64,000 bases of DNA from an uncultured Psychrobacter sp. (lineage in GTDB: Bacteria > Pseudomonadota > Gammaproteobacteria > Pseudomonadales > Moraxellaceae). The notes beneath the pieces are model-generated. The model ran no database searches, was not told the DNA's origin, and saw only the letters and a program-made list of their open reading frames with translations. Shown here piece by piece: positions 1 through 9,746 of the stretch (within the stretch, counting starts at the first letter, position 1; every line of letters starts with the position of its first letter). A program made the translations under genes and the position numbers. Location: positions 744,001-808,000 of the forward strand of contig NZ_CANKZC010000001.1 in assembly GCF_947488565.1 (NCBI RefSeq), given 5' to 3'.

Positions 1-135
1 GGTTTGTTATTTGCTGGTAATCCTATTAAGAGCCTGATTTTTTCAATTGTGATCAGTATCGCCTTGTACGTTTTGTTCGACATGGTATTAGATGTCGTGT
101 TACCACTTGGATTGTTATCAGGGATAATGGGATAG
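1..135 (+). CDS. TctB family tricarboxylate transporter small membrane subunit (3' end only)
   Basis: Reading from base 1 gives an open frame of 44 codons ending in TAG at 133-135. The residues are strongly hydrophobic and end in LPLGLLSGIMG, which resembles the C-terminal helix of TctB proteins. TctB is the small membrane subunit of tripartite tricarboxylate transporters. The large subunit gene tctA starts six bases after the stop, which is the usual tctB-tctA order. The 5' part lies outside the window. The family call rests mainly on this context. Confidence 0.75.
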   Translation, partial: GLLFAGNPIKSLIFSIVISIALYVLFDMVLDVVLPLGLLSGIMG

Positions 136-140
136 CTATT

Positions 141-1643
141 ATGGAAACCTTTAATTTTTTAATGCATGGCTTCGCTGTCGCCTCTACACCCGAAAACTTG
201 ATGATAGCCCTGGTCGGTGCTTTTATAGGTACTGTAGTCGGTATGTTGCCTGGACTTGGGCCTATCAATGGCGTAGCGATATTACTTCCCTTTGCCTTTG
301 CGCTTGGCTTACCTCCAGAGAGTGCGCTAATTCTGCTATCTGCAGTTTATTTGGGTTGTGAATATGGGGGGCGTATTTCTGCGATTTTGCTAAACGTCCC
401 AGGATCTGCTGCTGCTGTCATGACCTCATTGGATGGTAATCCTCTCGCTTTACAAGGCAAAGCAGGTATTGCGTTATCAATATCAGCCGTGGCTTCATTC
501 GTTGGGGCTACTATTGCTACTATCGGTGTAGTGCTGTTTGCTCCACTATTAGCTAATTGGGCAGTATCTTTTGGCCCTGCTGAATATTTTGTACTTATGG
601 TGTTTGCCATCACTTGTTTGAGTGGTTTAGTTGGTGATCAACCTATTAAGACAGCTGTTTCAGCGCTCATCGGTTTGGGTCTTGCTACGGTTGGAGTTGA
701 CGCGGTGACTGGCGTGTACCGCTTCACTTTTGACTCGGTGAATCTGTCTGATGGTATTCAATTTACCACGATTGTGATTGGCTTTTTCAGTGTCAGTGAG
801 ATTCTAATTTTACTTGAAAGAACCTCTACTGGGCAAAAAGTTGTCGAGCAAGGTAAGCGTAGTTTATTTAACTTAAAAGAGCTGTTATTCAGCTTAGGTG
901 CGATGTTGCGTAGTGGTGTTATGGGCTTTGTTGTTGGTATTCTGCCAGGTGCAGGCGCGACTATCGCTAGTGCCATGACTTATACCAGTGAACGTAAAAT
1001 TGCTGGCGAAACTGGCAAATTTGGCGAAGGTGATCTTCGAGGTTTGGCATCTCCAGAGGCTGCGAACAATGCTTCAGCCTGTGGTTCATTTGTACCGATG
1101 CTGACTTTGGGTGTGCCAGGTTCTGGTACGACAGCCGTTATGATGGGTGCACTAACCTTATATAATATTACGCCAGGTCCACAGCTATTTACTGAGCAGC
1201 CTGATATCGTTTGGGGCTTAATTGCCTCTTTATTTATCTGTAACGTTATTTTGCTGGTAATGAACATCCCTTTAGTACGCTTTTTTGCCAAACTACTTGA
1301 TGTTCCAAACTATATATTGATACCGTCTATCGCAGCGGTTAGTTTCATTGGCGTTTATTCTATCAACAGTACCACTTTCGATTTGGTATTCATGGTAGCG
1401 CTTGGTGTGTTCGGTTACTTTTTACGCAAAACAAACTTCCCATTATCAGCGCTTATTTTGGGTTATGTATTAGGCGAGTTGATGGAAGATAACTTAAGAC
1501 GCGCTCTATCTATTTCGCAGGGCGAGCTGAGTATTCTGTGGAGTAGTAATATTACAATAGTGTTATGGATACTGGCTATCTTGATGGTATTTATGCCAAT
1601 AATACGTAAACTCTATCGCAGAAAATTTAGACCAGCTGTTTAG
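141..1643 (+). CDS. tctA: TctA family tripartite tricarboxylate transporter permease
   Basis: This 500-residue protein is the large multispanning subunit of a tripartite tricarboxylate transporter, which takes up citrate-like or other carboxylates with a periplasmic binding protein (TctC, not in the window). The N-terminal glycine-rich stretch VVGMLPGLGPINGVAILLPF near residues 33-52 is the TctA signature, and a related GILPGAGATIASAM repeat occurs near residue 270, consistent with an internally duplicated fold. About ten to twelve hydrophobic segments are visible, and the length is normal. It follows the tctB fragment by six bases, so the two are one operon. A hairpin terminator follows at 1678-1711. 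The substrate cannot be told from sequence. Confidence 0.95.
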   Translation: METFNFLMHGFAVASTPENLMIALVGAFIGTVVGMLPGLGPINGVAILLPFAFALGLPPESALILLSAVYLGCEYGGRISAILLNVPGSAAAVMTSLDGNPLALQGKAGIALSISAVASFVGATIATIGVVLFAPLLANWAVSFGPAEYFVLMVFAITCLSGLVGDQPIKTAVSALIGLGLATVGVDAVTGVYRFTFDSVNLSDGIQFTTIVIGFFSVSEILILLERTSTGQKVVEQGKRSLFNLKELLFSLGAMLRSGVMGFVVGILPGAGATIASAMTYTSERKIAGETGKFGEGDLRGLASPEAANNASACGSFVPMLTLGVPGSGTTAVMMGALTLYNITPGPQLFTEQPDIVWGLIASLFICNVILLVMNIPLVRFFAKLLDVPNYILIPSIAAVSFIGVYSINSTTFDLVFMVALGVFGYFLRKTNFPLSALILGYVLGELMEDNLRRALSISQGELSILWSSNITIVLWILAILMVFMPIIRKLYRRKFRPAV

Positions 1644-1677
1644 GTTTTAGCGATTCTGTTCTTGAAATATTTTGCTG

Positions 1678-1711
1678 TGGTGGTTGTACTTTTAGTATGG
1701 CCACCATTTTT
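1678..1711 (+). terminator. Rho-independent terminator after tctA
   Basis: A 13-bp stem (TGGTGGTTGTACT with AGTATGGCCACCA, three G-U pairs) closes a three-base loop and is followed by five T. It starts 34 bases after the tctA stop codon. Confidence 0.75.
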
Positions 1712-1948
1712 CTAGGCTGAGTTATTGTATATCTTATAAATAACATATCCCTAATATAACCACTGTATGGCCTTAAGAAGGGACAATCGCCTTCCAATTA
1801 TCAAATCCAGCAATGTAAGTACAATAGAATAGCAAACGACACTATATTGGTAACTTTATTCTTATCAAGATTGCGTTAGCCGTAGCACCATACATTATCT
1901 TCTTTATGAAAGTAGAAGCTCTCCCACTACAGCCCATATCTTACAGGC
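1712..1948. other. Intergenic stretch with no recognised feature
   Basis: Between the tctA terminator and the tRNA-Val terminator I see no convincing reading frame, repeat or RNA gene. It is simply the convergent space between the two transcription units. Confidence 0.6.
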
Positions 1949-1982
1949 AAAAAAAAGCCCCAATCATAAAGATTGGGGCTTT
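1949..1982 (-). terminator. Terminator of tRNA-Val
   Basis: On the minus strand the stem AAGCCCCAATC / GATTGGGGCTT with a five-base loop is followed by a run of T. It begins seven bases beyond the encoded CCA end of the tRNA. Confidence 0.9.
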
Positions 1983-1988
1983 CGAATC

Positions 1989-2065
<77 letters not shown>

Positions 2066-2078
2066 ATTTAGGTTGAGC

Positions 2079-2106
2079 ATTTTAGCAAGTTTCTGAGACT
2101 TTGCAA
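2079..2106 (-). promoter_or_regulatory. Sigma-70-type promoter of tRNA-Val
   Basis: On the minus strand TTGCAA (2106-2101) and TAAAAT (2084-2079) are separated by 16 bases. The -10 hexamer ends 13 bases before the tRNA 5' end, which implies a very short leader. Seen by eye; no transcription data. Confidence 0.65.
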
Positions 2107-2241
2107 GTGTTTTCTCTCTAAACCAGAAGTTATTTTTAAATAAGTACTATTTTATCGTCAAAGTCTTTTTATGGTTCTTAGTTCTGTATCTAAAACCATA
2201 GCAATTATGGGAAAATCCATTAGGGAGCGCACTACTCATAT

Positions 2242-4494
2242 TTATGACAATCTGCGCGTATTCTCTTTAAGCTTTTTAAGTACTTGCTGATACTCAGCGT
2301 GACTTACATCAAGCGTACTTATTCGCCCATAACGTAGTTGCCGATAGTCCTGTTTAATATCGTTGACATACTGTTGAGTTAGTTTGAGATCGTCGGTGAC
2401 AAGCCGACTATCAGTCTCTGTAAGGCTATCTACTAGCCGCTCAAGCCACACTAGTTGTCCTTCATGATCATGGCGAGCAAGTGCCTTGTCTTTTTTACCT
2501 AGCCGTTTAGATAACTTGATTAAAAGCAAGTCTACTGGATGCCAACGCTTCCGTCGTCGTTGCCATAGTATAAATGTCACTATAGATATCACTGTGATGG
2601 CACCAGCAGCTAACCAAACGATTTGTTGCATAACTGAGCTGATGTTGAACCATTTTAATAAAGATCCTGCTTGCTTGTCTTGATCATAGCCGACGATGTC
2701 TTTTTGCCAGTAATAACTGGCTTGGTCAGAAAACCGCCTTAGCGTTTGTAGCATCTGATACTGCTGATAGCTAATCTGCGCCCCTGCTCCATCGCCAAAC
2801 AACGCTGCTCCTTGGGATTGAGACAGTGCGTCCATTCCTTGTTCGACACGCTGCGGCGCGACAAACGCAGTCGGATCAACACGTACCCACCCTTGACCCT
2901 CAAGCCATACTTCAGTCCACGCATGAGCATCCATCTGCCGTACTTCCCACACGTCACCGCTGCGACTTGGTTCGCCACCTTGATAACCAGCCACAATGCG
3001 CGCAGGAATACCAGCCGCCCGCATCATAAAAGCAAAGCTTGAAGAATAATGCTCACAAAACCCAGCTTTAGTATCAAACAAAAACTCGTCGATGCGGTTA
3101 TCATTTAGCCGTGGCGGCGATAATGTATAACGAAACTCTGTTTGATTGATCCAGCGCTCAAGTGCTTGCATATAGCGCACAGGATCTGAACCCGATTGCG
3201 CAAACAGCTGCTGAGCAAGTGCACGCGCTTGTGGATTGCCATCTTTAGGTAGTGTCACGTTGATACGACGTGAATCCTCATCAAGTACAGGATCGATACG
3301 CATGGGTACAAAACGCAGGACGTTGTAGCGTAGCTGCTGGGTCACCGGACTGTCTTTTAATAAAGTAAATTCTGATGTGATACTGACATCTGTACGCTGA
3401 GTAAATGGATAATCAAGCCCAAATAGCCAGTTTTGCTGGGTTGGCTCTAAAAGTATCTCATACTTATCGGGTGCAAGCTGCACACTATTAGGAACAGTAG
3501 CAATCGCACGCTCAATCCACATAGGAATTTGTCGCGCTGGCTGCCACTGCTGCTGGCTACTACGATTCGGTTGCCATGTCACACCGTCGAAATCGCTAAA
3601 TACCAAGCCGCGCCAATACAGATCGCTTTGCGGTGGACGTTTATCTGCAAATTCAACTCTAAAAGCCAGCGCAGTGGATTGACTCAGACTGGCAAAATCG
3701 CCAGGTGACATGCTGTCTGAGACACCAGTCGTTGCTTGTTGTCCTGATAATTGCACTGACCATAGTGGCGGCAAACGCGGAAAGAACAAAAAAAGCACCA
3801 CTAATAACGGTAATGCCCCTACCCCTAATATACCAAGTGTACGCAGGCGTCCATCACCGCGTATATTGCCGTCATCATTGAGCGCAATAAATGCTAGCAA
3901 GATGCCAATCGTACCTATGATGACCTCTAAAGTAGTGACCAATCCTTGATCCATTAAAAATAGTGCAGCAAGCACAAACAATGATAAATTCAACACTACA
4001 TAAGCATCACGGCGTTTATACAACTCCCAAAGCTTACTAATCAAGCACAGCACTAAAAAGGCCACACCCATATCCAGACCAAAGCTTGTGTTATAGGTCA
4101 ACCACAAGCCTACCAATCCTAATAAAAACCCAAGCATTTGTATGCTTTGATACATGCGTTTGAGATGGCGAAGCTGCTCAAACCTCTGTCTAAACTTGGA
4201 TTTGATATGAGGCAATTGGGCAATGACAGTGATTAAAGCAAAGAGCATTAACCATAACGGCAGATGAACAGCATGGGGAAATATAACAAGAATTTGAGTC
4301 AGCAACACCCAATAATAAGCCGGTAGCGCTAACAGTTTGCTATACCATTTTCTGTTTGGGTCATGGCTATTGTTAGCAATATTTCCCAATGCTAGATTCT
4401 CAAAACTTGCAGGCGAGGTTACCGCTGCAAAAGCAGATGAGTTAGGCAAAGATAGGCTAGAAGAAGGGTTGCGAGCGTGCTTAGAGTCAATCAT
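2242..4494 (-). CDS. tgpA: TgpA-like membrane transglutaminase (DUF3488 + transglutaminase-like)
   Basis: The N-terminal third holds a cluster of about six membrane helices. A periplasmic transglutaminase-like domain follows, and a last helix near residue 630 leads to a basic cytoplasmic tail. The catalytic triad is visible: Cys in GFCEHYSSSFAFMMRAAGIP (about residue 480), His in DAHAWTEVWLEG and Asp in WVRVDPTAF. P. aeruginosa TgpA is an essential protein of this architecture; its substrate is not settled. I choose the ATG at 4494 because it overlaps the stop of the preceding DUF58 gene as ATGA, a sign of translational coupling; a start at 4521 would add nine residues. The moxR-DUF58-transglutaminase order is a recurrent operon in Proteobacteria. 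Confidence 0.93.
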   Translation of the reverse strand: MIDSKHARNPSSSLSLPNSSAFAAVTSPASFENLALGNIANNSHDPNRKWYSKLLALPAYYWVLLTQILVIFPHAVHLPLWLMLFALITVIAQLPHIKSKFRQRFEQLRHLKRMYQSIQMLGFLLGLVGLWLTYNTSFGLDMGVAFLVLCLISKLWELYKRRDAYVVLNLSLFVLAALFLMDQGLVTTLEVIIGTIGILLAFIALNDDGNIRGDGRLRTLGILGVGALPLLVVLFLFFPRLPPLWSVQLSGQQATTGVSDSMSPGDFASLSQSTALAFRVEFADKRPPQSDLYWRGLVFSDFDGVTWQPNRSSQQQWQPARQIPMWIERAIATVPNSVQLAPDKYEILLEPTQQNWLFGLDYPFTQRTDVSITSEFTLLKDSPVTQQLRYNVLRFVPMRIDPVLDEDSRRINVTLPKDGNPQARALAQQLFAQSGSDPVRYMQALERWINQTEFRYTLSPPRLNDNRIDEFLFDTKAGFCEHYSSSFAFMMRAAGIPARIVAGYQGGEPSRSGDVWEVRQMDAHAWTEVWLEGQGWVRVDPTAFVAPQRVEQGMDALSQSQGAALFGDGAGAQISYQQYQMLQTLRRFSDQASYYWQKDIVGYDQDKQAGSLLKWFNISSVMQQIVWLAAGAITVISIVTFILWQRRRKRWHPVDLLLIKLSKRLGKKDKALARHDHEGQLVWLERLVDSLTETDSRLVTDDLKLTQQYVNDIKQDYRQLRYGRISTLDVSHAEYQQVLKKLKENTRRLS

Positions 4495-5579
4495 GATGAC
4501 TGTGCCAATCGTAGCAAACACGCCTGCGCAAAAGCCTCATCGTGTCCAATCGCTGACTCTGTACGGCTCTCGTTAGGCAGTTGCATGGTAAAGGGCACTC
4601 CAAGACTGCCAAGCGTGATCGCGCCATGAGCCAGTTGCGCAAGCTTTTGTTCATGATGGGCAGCTGGCATATCGGCATAATTGAGGCTCTGCTCATGACC
4701 GATAGGATCGGCAAAATGCTTGGTAAGCATCCCCTGCCCACGTGCCACATGCGCCCATGAGACTCTGGCTAGTGATTCGCCTTCGACATAACTATCAAGA
4801 CGTTCAAAATCGTCTTGGCCTTGAATATGCTGACTATATTGCCCACTCGTCGGTAAGTCATCTAAACTTGCAGTTATGTATTGCGTCTGCCAGTCAAAAG
4901 CCAATGGTTTTGGATAGACCCAAGCAGTGCGCGCAAAATAGATGTACGACCAGGCACGCATAATACCAAGTGGATAAACCGTACTGACTGTTAATTTAGG
5001 AAGCTCAAGCTGACCACGTTTATAGGTCATAATAGGTAAACGAATAATGTGTTCATCTTGTACACGTGGTAGCAGTACCTGCAGCTTGGGATCGTTGTTA
5101 AGCAATTTACGGCTACGCTTGCTGTTGCGCTTATATTCATGCTCGCTATTTTCTTGCTGGTCCAATTGATGTTGCTCAAACCTAAACATCAATTGTCGTC
5201 TTGGTTGGCGACTCTCACTACGTACTTGCAGGGTCACCCAGACTGGCGCCCCTACTTCTGCCATAGTGACTTCTAACAATTGAACGTGCAGGCCAGATAT
5301 GTGCAAAAAGGTCACATGAAAGCTAATCAGCCATATACTAATAAGGTAAAAACAAAGCCCTAAAACCAAGTTATTACCGTAATTGATACCAGCAATAAAG
5401 GTAATTATCAATAATATGGCAAAAAGTAGCCCTTCACGTCGGAAAAAAATATAGACGTTGCGCAAATTAAGAGTAGCACTGTCACTTTTAGGAGCACGTT
5501 TGGCAAACCAGCGCGCCAAGGCTTGCGTTATTGGCTGAGTCAAAGTACGTGGTAATAAGGTACGTGGTAATAAAGTCAT
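4491..5579 (-). CDS. DUF58 domain-containing protein
   Basis: This 362-residue protein has two adjacent membrane helices near residues 52-98 and a cytoplasmic DUF58 region. The family hallmark appears as DSYVEGESLARVSWAHVARG near residue 265, matching the usual pattern of an acidic turn followed by R-x-x-W and a basic residue. DUF58 proteins pair with MoxR ATPases and transglutaminase proteins, as here. The stop codon overlaps the next start as ATGA. The N terminus contains a tandem LLPRT duplication encoded by a 15-bp direct repeat (about 5546-5577), so the true start could be slightly internal. The molecular function is not established. Confidence 0.92.
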   Translation of the reverse strand: MTLLPRTLLPRTLTQPITQALARWFAKRAPKSDSATLNLRNVYIFFRREGLLFAILLIITFIAGINYGNNLVLGLCFYLISIWLISFHVTFLHISGLHVQLLEVTMAEVGAPVWVTLQVRSESRQPRRQLMFRFEQHQLDQQENSEHEYKRNSKRSRKLLNNDPKLQVLLPRVQDEHIIRLPIMTYKRGQLELPKLTVSTVYPLGIMRAWSYIYFARTAWVYPKPLAFDWQTQYITASLDDLPTSGQYSQHIQGQDDFERLDSYVEGESLARVSWAHVARGQGMLTKHFADPIGHEQSLNYADMPAAHHEQKLAQLAHGAITLGSLGVPFTMQLPNESRTESAIGHDEAFAQACLLRLAQSS

Positions 5580-5628
5580 AACTGTCTTATCATTATGGTT
5601 ACACTATAGCGTGCGCTCAAACCTTAGT

Positions 5629-6669
5629 TTAAACAATTACTGGTACCTCATGCATAATTCGCTGAGCAATAGTCTGTGAGCCTTGCCCGCCAACGATGTG
5701 CGATGGCACAAATCGTTGGCCTAACCTATGATCTGTAACCGCAGCAAAAACAGCTTGAATGTCCTCTGGTGTGACCTCTTGGTGACCTGAGACATAGGCA
5801 TGAGCCTGAGCGGCACGCTGTAGCGACAATACACCGCGAGGTGACAGTCCATGGTATTCTTGGCTAACTCGAGTCTTTGCAACCAATCGCTGTAGATAAT
5901 CCAATACGACATCTGCTACATATACCTGTTGAACATTTTGGCGTGCAAGTAATACAGCATCTGTCTCAAGCACCGCATGTAAGCTTGCAAGTAACTTACG
6001 ACGATCTTGGCCCCGTAGTAACTCTCGCTCGGCAGCTGGTGAAGGATACCCAAGCGATAGACACATCAAAAATCGGTCCAACTGGGACTCAGGTAAAGGA
6101 TAGACACCTGCTTGTTGCATGGGATTTTGGGTAGCTATGACAAAGAACGGTTGAGGTAAACGGTAAGTCTGCCCATCTTGGGTGACTTGATGCTCCTCCA
6201 TTGCTTCTAGTAACGCACTTTGGGTCTTTGGACTAGAGCGGTTGATTTCATCAGCAAGTAATAGCTGAGTGAAAATCGCCCCTTTACGAAACTCAAAGCT
6301 TTGAGTGTTTTGATTATAAATGCTCATACCCAGAATATCGGCTGGCAGCATATCATTGGTAAACTGCACACGATTGTATGACAAGCCCAGTAACTGTGCC
6401 AGCCCTTGAGCCAAGGTGGTTTTGCCCATACCAGGTAGATCTTGTAAGAGCAGGTGTCCACCTGCCAGCACGCAGCTCAGTGCCAGCTTGACCACTTGCG
6501 GCTTATCAAGCACGATTCGATTTAATTGAACAAGCAATTGTGCCACTTGACGCTGATTGGTTAAATAATCGCCAGTAACATCGTTTGAATCCTTTAAGAC
6601 AGCGTCTGACTCTAATGGAGATACAGTATCTGTGTGAGATGCGACATCGTAAGCATGGCTTTGGTGCAT
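5629..6669 (-). CDS. MoxR family AAA+ ATPase
   Basis: A 346-residue cytoplasmic AAA+ ATPase, normal for the family. The Walker A motif is DLPGMGKTTLAQ near residues 77-88, Walker B is LLADEINRSSPKTQSALLEA, and the sensor region ATQNPMQQAGVYPLPESQLD follows. MoxR ATPases act as chaperone-like ATPases that mature or activate partner proteins. This one heads the operon with the DUF58 and transglutaminase genes, with only 49 bases before the next start, and is the likely partner of both. The roughly 40 residues before the AAA core look disordered. Confidence 0.95.
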   Translation of the reverse strand: MHQSHAYDVASHTDTVSPLESDAVLKDSNDVTGDYLTNQRQVAQLLVQLNRIVLDKPQVVKLALSCVLAGGHLLLQDLPGMGKTTLAQGLAQLLGLSYNRVQFTNDMLPADILGMSIYNQNTQSFEFRKGAIFTQLLLADEINRSSPKTQSALLEAMEEHQVTQDGQTYRLPQPFFVIATQNPMQQAGVYPLPESQLDRFLMCLSLGYPSPAAERELLRGQDRRKLLASLHAVLETDAVLLARQNVQQVYVADVVLDYLQRLVAKTRVSQEYHGLSPRGVLSLQRAAQAHAYVSGHQEVTPEDIQAVFAAVTDHRLGQRFVPSHIVGGQGSQTIAQRIMHEVPVIV

Positions 6670-6854
6670 AGTAAACTACCGACTGTATTAGTGCGTACTG
6701 AAATATTGACACATTGACTCGTTTGGAGTGTTCAGTAATAGCCAATACACCTATTTTAATAAGATAAAAACGACAAGTAAAAACGCTCTAATAAATATAC
6801 TAACTATAAAAAGCAATAAAGTTGAAAAAAACCAAGCTTGAGCAATTGCTATGA

Positions 6855-7415
6855 TTAGAAACTGGCTGCAGGTTGATTTTCTAAGCCGTCTTCTATCTCA
6901 ACTGGCTCATCACTCATTTGTGTATGCTCAGTATCTATGGGTTTTCCATCGCTATCGATAGCAGGAGCAGCCATACGCAAAGTAGATAGGTAAGCGATAA
7001 TATCAGCGCGTTCACTAGCATCTGGCATCGGGTCTGACAGCATTTTTGACTCCGGCATTGCTTTTTGAGCATCAGCAATATAAGGGTCTAAAGTTTTTGC
7101 ATCCCATACCCAGCCTGATTTAGTTAGCGCTGCACCGTAGTCATAGTCTTCTAGTTCAGCTGCTGGTGCCCCATATATATTCATCAATTGCGGGCCTTTT
7201 TTATTGCTTCCTGGACTTAACTGATGGCATTGGCCGCAAGCTTCTTCATAGATGATAGCACCATTATCAGCGTCTCCTTCGCTATACACTGGCAGGGTAA
7301 CAGGATCACGATAATCAGGCGGGGTGCGCTCACAAGCAGTAAGCACTGTCAGGATCGTCAATACAAGCCCTGCAATTAATGTACCACTGAATGAAATATT
7401 GGCGTCGATCGGCAT
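6855..7415 (-). CDS. c-type cytochrome, predicted lipoprotein
   Basis: The 186-residue product starts with a hydrophobic segment ending in a lipobox (LTAC, Cys28), so it is probably lipid-anchored and periplasm-facing. It carries one heme c attachment motif, CGQCH at residues 60-64, in a cytochrome c fold. A Met in MPESKM is a candidate distal heme ligand. The acidic C-terminal tail looks disordered. It probably shuttles electrons between respiratory complexes, but the partners are not adjacent: the flanking genes are moxR and fimX, both on the same strand but separated by intergenic gaps of about 140-185 bases. Confidence 0.9.
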   Translation of the reverse strand: MPIDANISFSGTLIAGLVLTILTVLTACERTPPDYRDPVTLPVYSEGDADNGAIIYEEACGQCHQLSPGSNKKGPQLMNIYGAPAAELEDYDYGAALTKSGWVWDAKTLDPYIADAQKAMPESKMLSDPMPDASERADIIAYLSTLRMAAPAIDSDGKPIDTEHTQMSDEPVEIEDGLENQPAASF

Positions 7416-7552
7416 GTTTATATATTCTTTATGTCTATGGATTGAAAAGGTTTGGTCAGCCTAACGAAATAATAGCAGACGTACGATGGTATTTTAGAAA
7501 TGATGGTATGCTTACAAGCGTAGATTGATACATTCCTTGCAAAGTAGAGCTC

Positions 7553-9637
7553 TTAGACTACATTCATTGCTTTACTTGGCATTTCTAGATAATACCCTTG
7601 CAAATAACGCGCACCGACACTCCAAGATACCGACATCGTAGCAGCCTCCTCAATATAAGGCATCAATACATCAATATTAAGCTCATTAGTGCGTACGATT
7701 AAAGATTTAATCGCCTCTAAATTATCAGGTTTATTAATCTCATTTACATAATCGCGTGCAAGGCGCGTCATATCAGGCGCTACAAATTCAGCAATCTCAA
7801 TCGATTTTGCAGAAGTACCAAAGTTATGAATACCTATCTTGCAACCTATATCGCTTAAAGCAGCAAACTGGGATTTGGCAATCGTCAGATGATTGGCCAC
7901 ATCTTGCTCATTAAACTGTAGTGTCAATGCCCCAGATACACCCCCCACCGCTTTTATCAACTGGCCGGCCACACTTGGCAGCTTTTTATCAACTAATGAC
8001 GCGCTGGTCAATTGTATCAACACGCGCGCTTCAGGATGAGTCTTGCGCACCTCATTTAATTGTTTGCAGGCATTGATTAATATCCAGCGATCTATTTTTT
8101 CGCGTAAGTGGTGCGTCTTGGCGACTGTCATAAACTTGTCAGGTGTCAGTACCGTATTTTCAGCATCGGCTAATGGTAGACGCAGGTAAACTTCAAAGAA
8201 GTCACTACGATCTTGATTAATATCATAGATTGGCTGAAAAAATAGCTCAAAGCGATTGTGGGTGATCGCGCTGACTAGATATTCAGCTAAAGCGCTATCA
8301 TCACTGTTTGCATGCTCACTTGGATCATACAAGTGATAAGCGTTGCCCTGATTTGCCGTTTCAACTCTGATATGGTTGATCGCATCAACTGCACGATCAA
8401 ACAAGACTTGCGGTTCAGCGGCATTGGATTCTATTTTGACGATACCAATACTCACAGTCGTACTGGTTGTGCGTTTATCGACTTCGATGAGCATATCGCT
8501 GATATGCTGGCGGATACTCTCAGCAAGATCGACCAGCGCTTTAGATGACAAATCTTCAATTAACACTGTAAATGCTGTGTCACTAAAGCGGCTAATGTGC
8601 CCCTCTGCTACCGTTTGCTCAAGCATACGAGCCACTTGCTGAATGGTCGTATCCACCCCTTGCAAGCCCAAGCTACTACTGATTTTACCGATATTATCTA
8701 GCTGTATATATAATAAGGCTGCGTGCGCTTTGCCTGCTACCACCGATTGGTGCAAGGCTTCAAAACGCTCTTCAAAGCCGCGGCGGTTGTATAGTCCTGT
8801 CAAGCTGTCCTGACGCTCTGCTGCTGCCAAACGCTTGGCAATCTCAGCGCTGTTATTATTGTTTTGTTGAATGATAATCTGGGTGACTGGTTCACCATCT
8901 AGCGTAGCGACAGCGAGTTGTAGCTTTGCCTCAAAAGTACTACCGTCCATACGCTTACTGTCAAAGTTAAATTCAACTTGCTCACGGTGGCCTTTATCGA
9001 ACTGACGTAAAAACTCCTTAAAACCTTTGACATTATCTTTACCGACAATAAAGTCAATAACTGGCAGACCAATAATATCGTCCATCGACTCAAAGTTAAA
9101 CAACTTTAAATAGGGCTCGTTGGCAAAAATATGAATGCCTTGATCGATATAAGCAACCGCACTCTTAGAGTTTTTGATTAATATATTGGCACGCTGCTCG
9201 GCTTCGGAGAGTACATGACGCAAGCTATTAAGCTGTCGTAGGCTGCGCAAATTGGCATGTTGTAGGCAGATTGCCATTACCACTTGTACCTCTTTATCTG
9301 CGAGTAAAGCCTTTACCATCACTCCATCTATGACTGAGGGCAAACCATCATCATTACGACCAGTACTCGCCATCTCATCACTCATCAGACCAATGATAGG
9401 GAGATCAAGGTTTTGCTCTTGCACAATACCAACGACATCGGTGAAGCTTAAGTCATAGGCGCGCCCAAATACCAAGACGTCCCACTGTTGACGTAGTGAC
9501 TTTAATAGCTCCTCTCTATCATCCAAAAACCCAAGATTAACTTCATCGTAGTAAGCAGATAATAAGCTGACTAAACGCTCGGCATAAAGCTGATCTTCGT
9601 CTATAACTAGGAGATTTAGGACAGATTTGGTACGCAT
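7553..9637 (-). CDS. fimX: FimX-like c-di-GMP-binding regulator of type IV pili (REC-PAS-GGDEF-EAL)
   Basis: The 694-residue protein has an N-terminal receiver-like domain (1-125), a PAS domain (about 150-265), a GGDEF domain (275-435) and an EAL domain (445-690). This is the architecture and nearly the length (about 690) of P. aeruginosa FimX. Both signature motifs are degenerate. The GGDEF position reads SDTAF and the EAL position reads EVYL in FFEVYLRLPLA. It should therefore bind rather than make or cut c-di-GMP, as shown for P. aeruginosa FimX, which promotes pilus assembly through the PilB motor. The receiver domain also appears to lack a clear phospho-acceptor Asp setting. The next gene downstream (9747, upstream in transcription) may be a functional partner. 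Confidence 0.9.
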   Translation of the reverse strand: MRTKSVLNLLVIDEDQLYAERLVSLLSAYYDEVNLGFLDDREELLKSLRQQWDVLVFGRAYDLSFTDVVGIVQEQNLDLPIIGLMSDEMASTGRNDDGLPSVIDGVMVKALLADKEVQVVMAICLQHANLRSLRQLNSLRHVLSEAEQRANILIKNSKSAVAYIDQGIHIFANEPYLKLFNFESMDDIIGLPVIDFIVGKDNVKGFKEFLRQFDKGHREQVEFNFDSKRMDGSTFEAKLQLAVATLDGEPVTQIIIQQNNNNSAEIAKRLAAAERQDSLTGLYNRRGFEERFEALHQSVVAGKAHAALLYIQLDNIGKISSSLGLQGVDTTIQQVARMLEQTVAEGHISRFSDTAFTVLIEDLSSKALVDLAESIRQHISDMLIEVDKRTTSTTVSIGIVKIESNAAEPQVLFDRAVDAINHIRVETANQGNAYHLYDPSEHANSDDSALAEYLVSAITHNRFELFFQPIYDINQDRSDFFEVYLRLPLADAENTVLTPDKFMTVAKTHHLREKIDRWILINACKQLNEVRKTHPEARVLIQLTSASLVDKKLPSVAGQLIKAVGGVSGALTLQFNEQDVANHLTIAKSQFAALSDIGCKIGIHNFGTSAKSIEIAEFVAPDMTRLARDYVNEINKPDNLEAIKSLIVRTNELNIDVLMPYIEEAATMSVSWSVGARYLQGYYLEMPSKAMNVV

Positions 9638-9746
9638 AATAGGCCTTTTTATTCTTATAACCGTCGTGACAGTATACTAGATTATGATTGGACTTGAGCA
9701 ATGCTTAATTTTGTATAAAAGTATTGATTGTAGCAATCTTATCCAG

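Noticed and set aside
53..1291. Minus-strand frames antisense to tctA
   Set aside because: They mirror the hydrophobic codons of the permease and have no ribosome sites.
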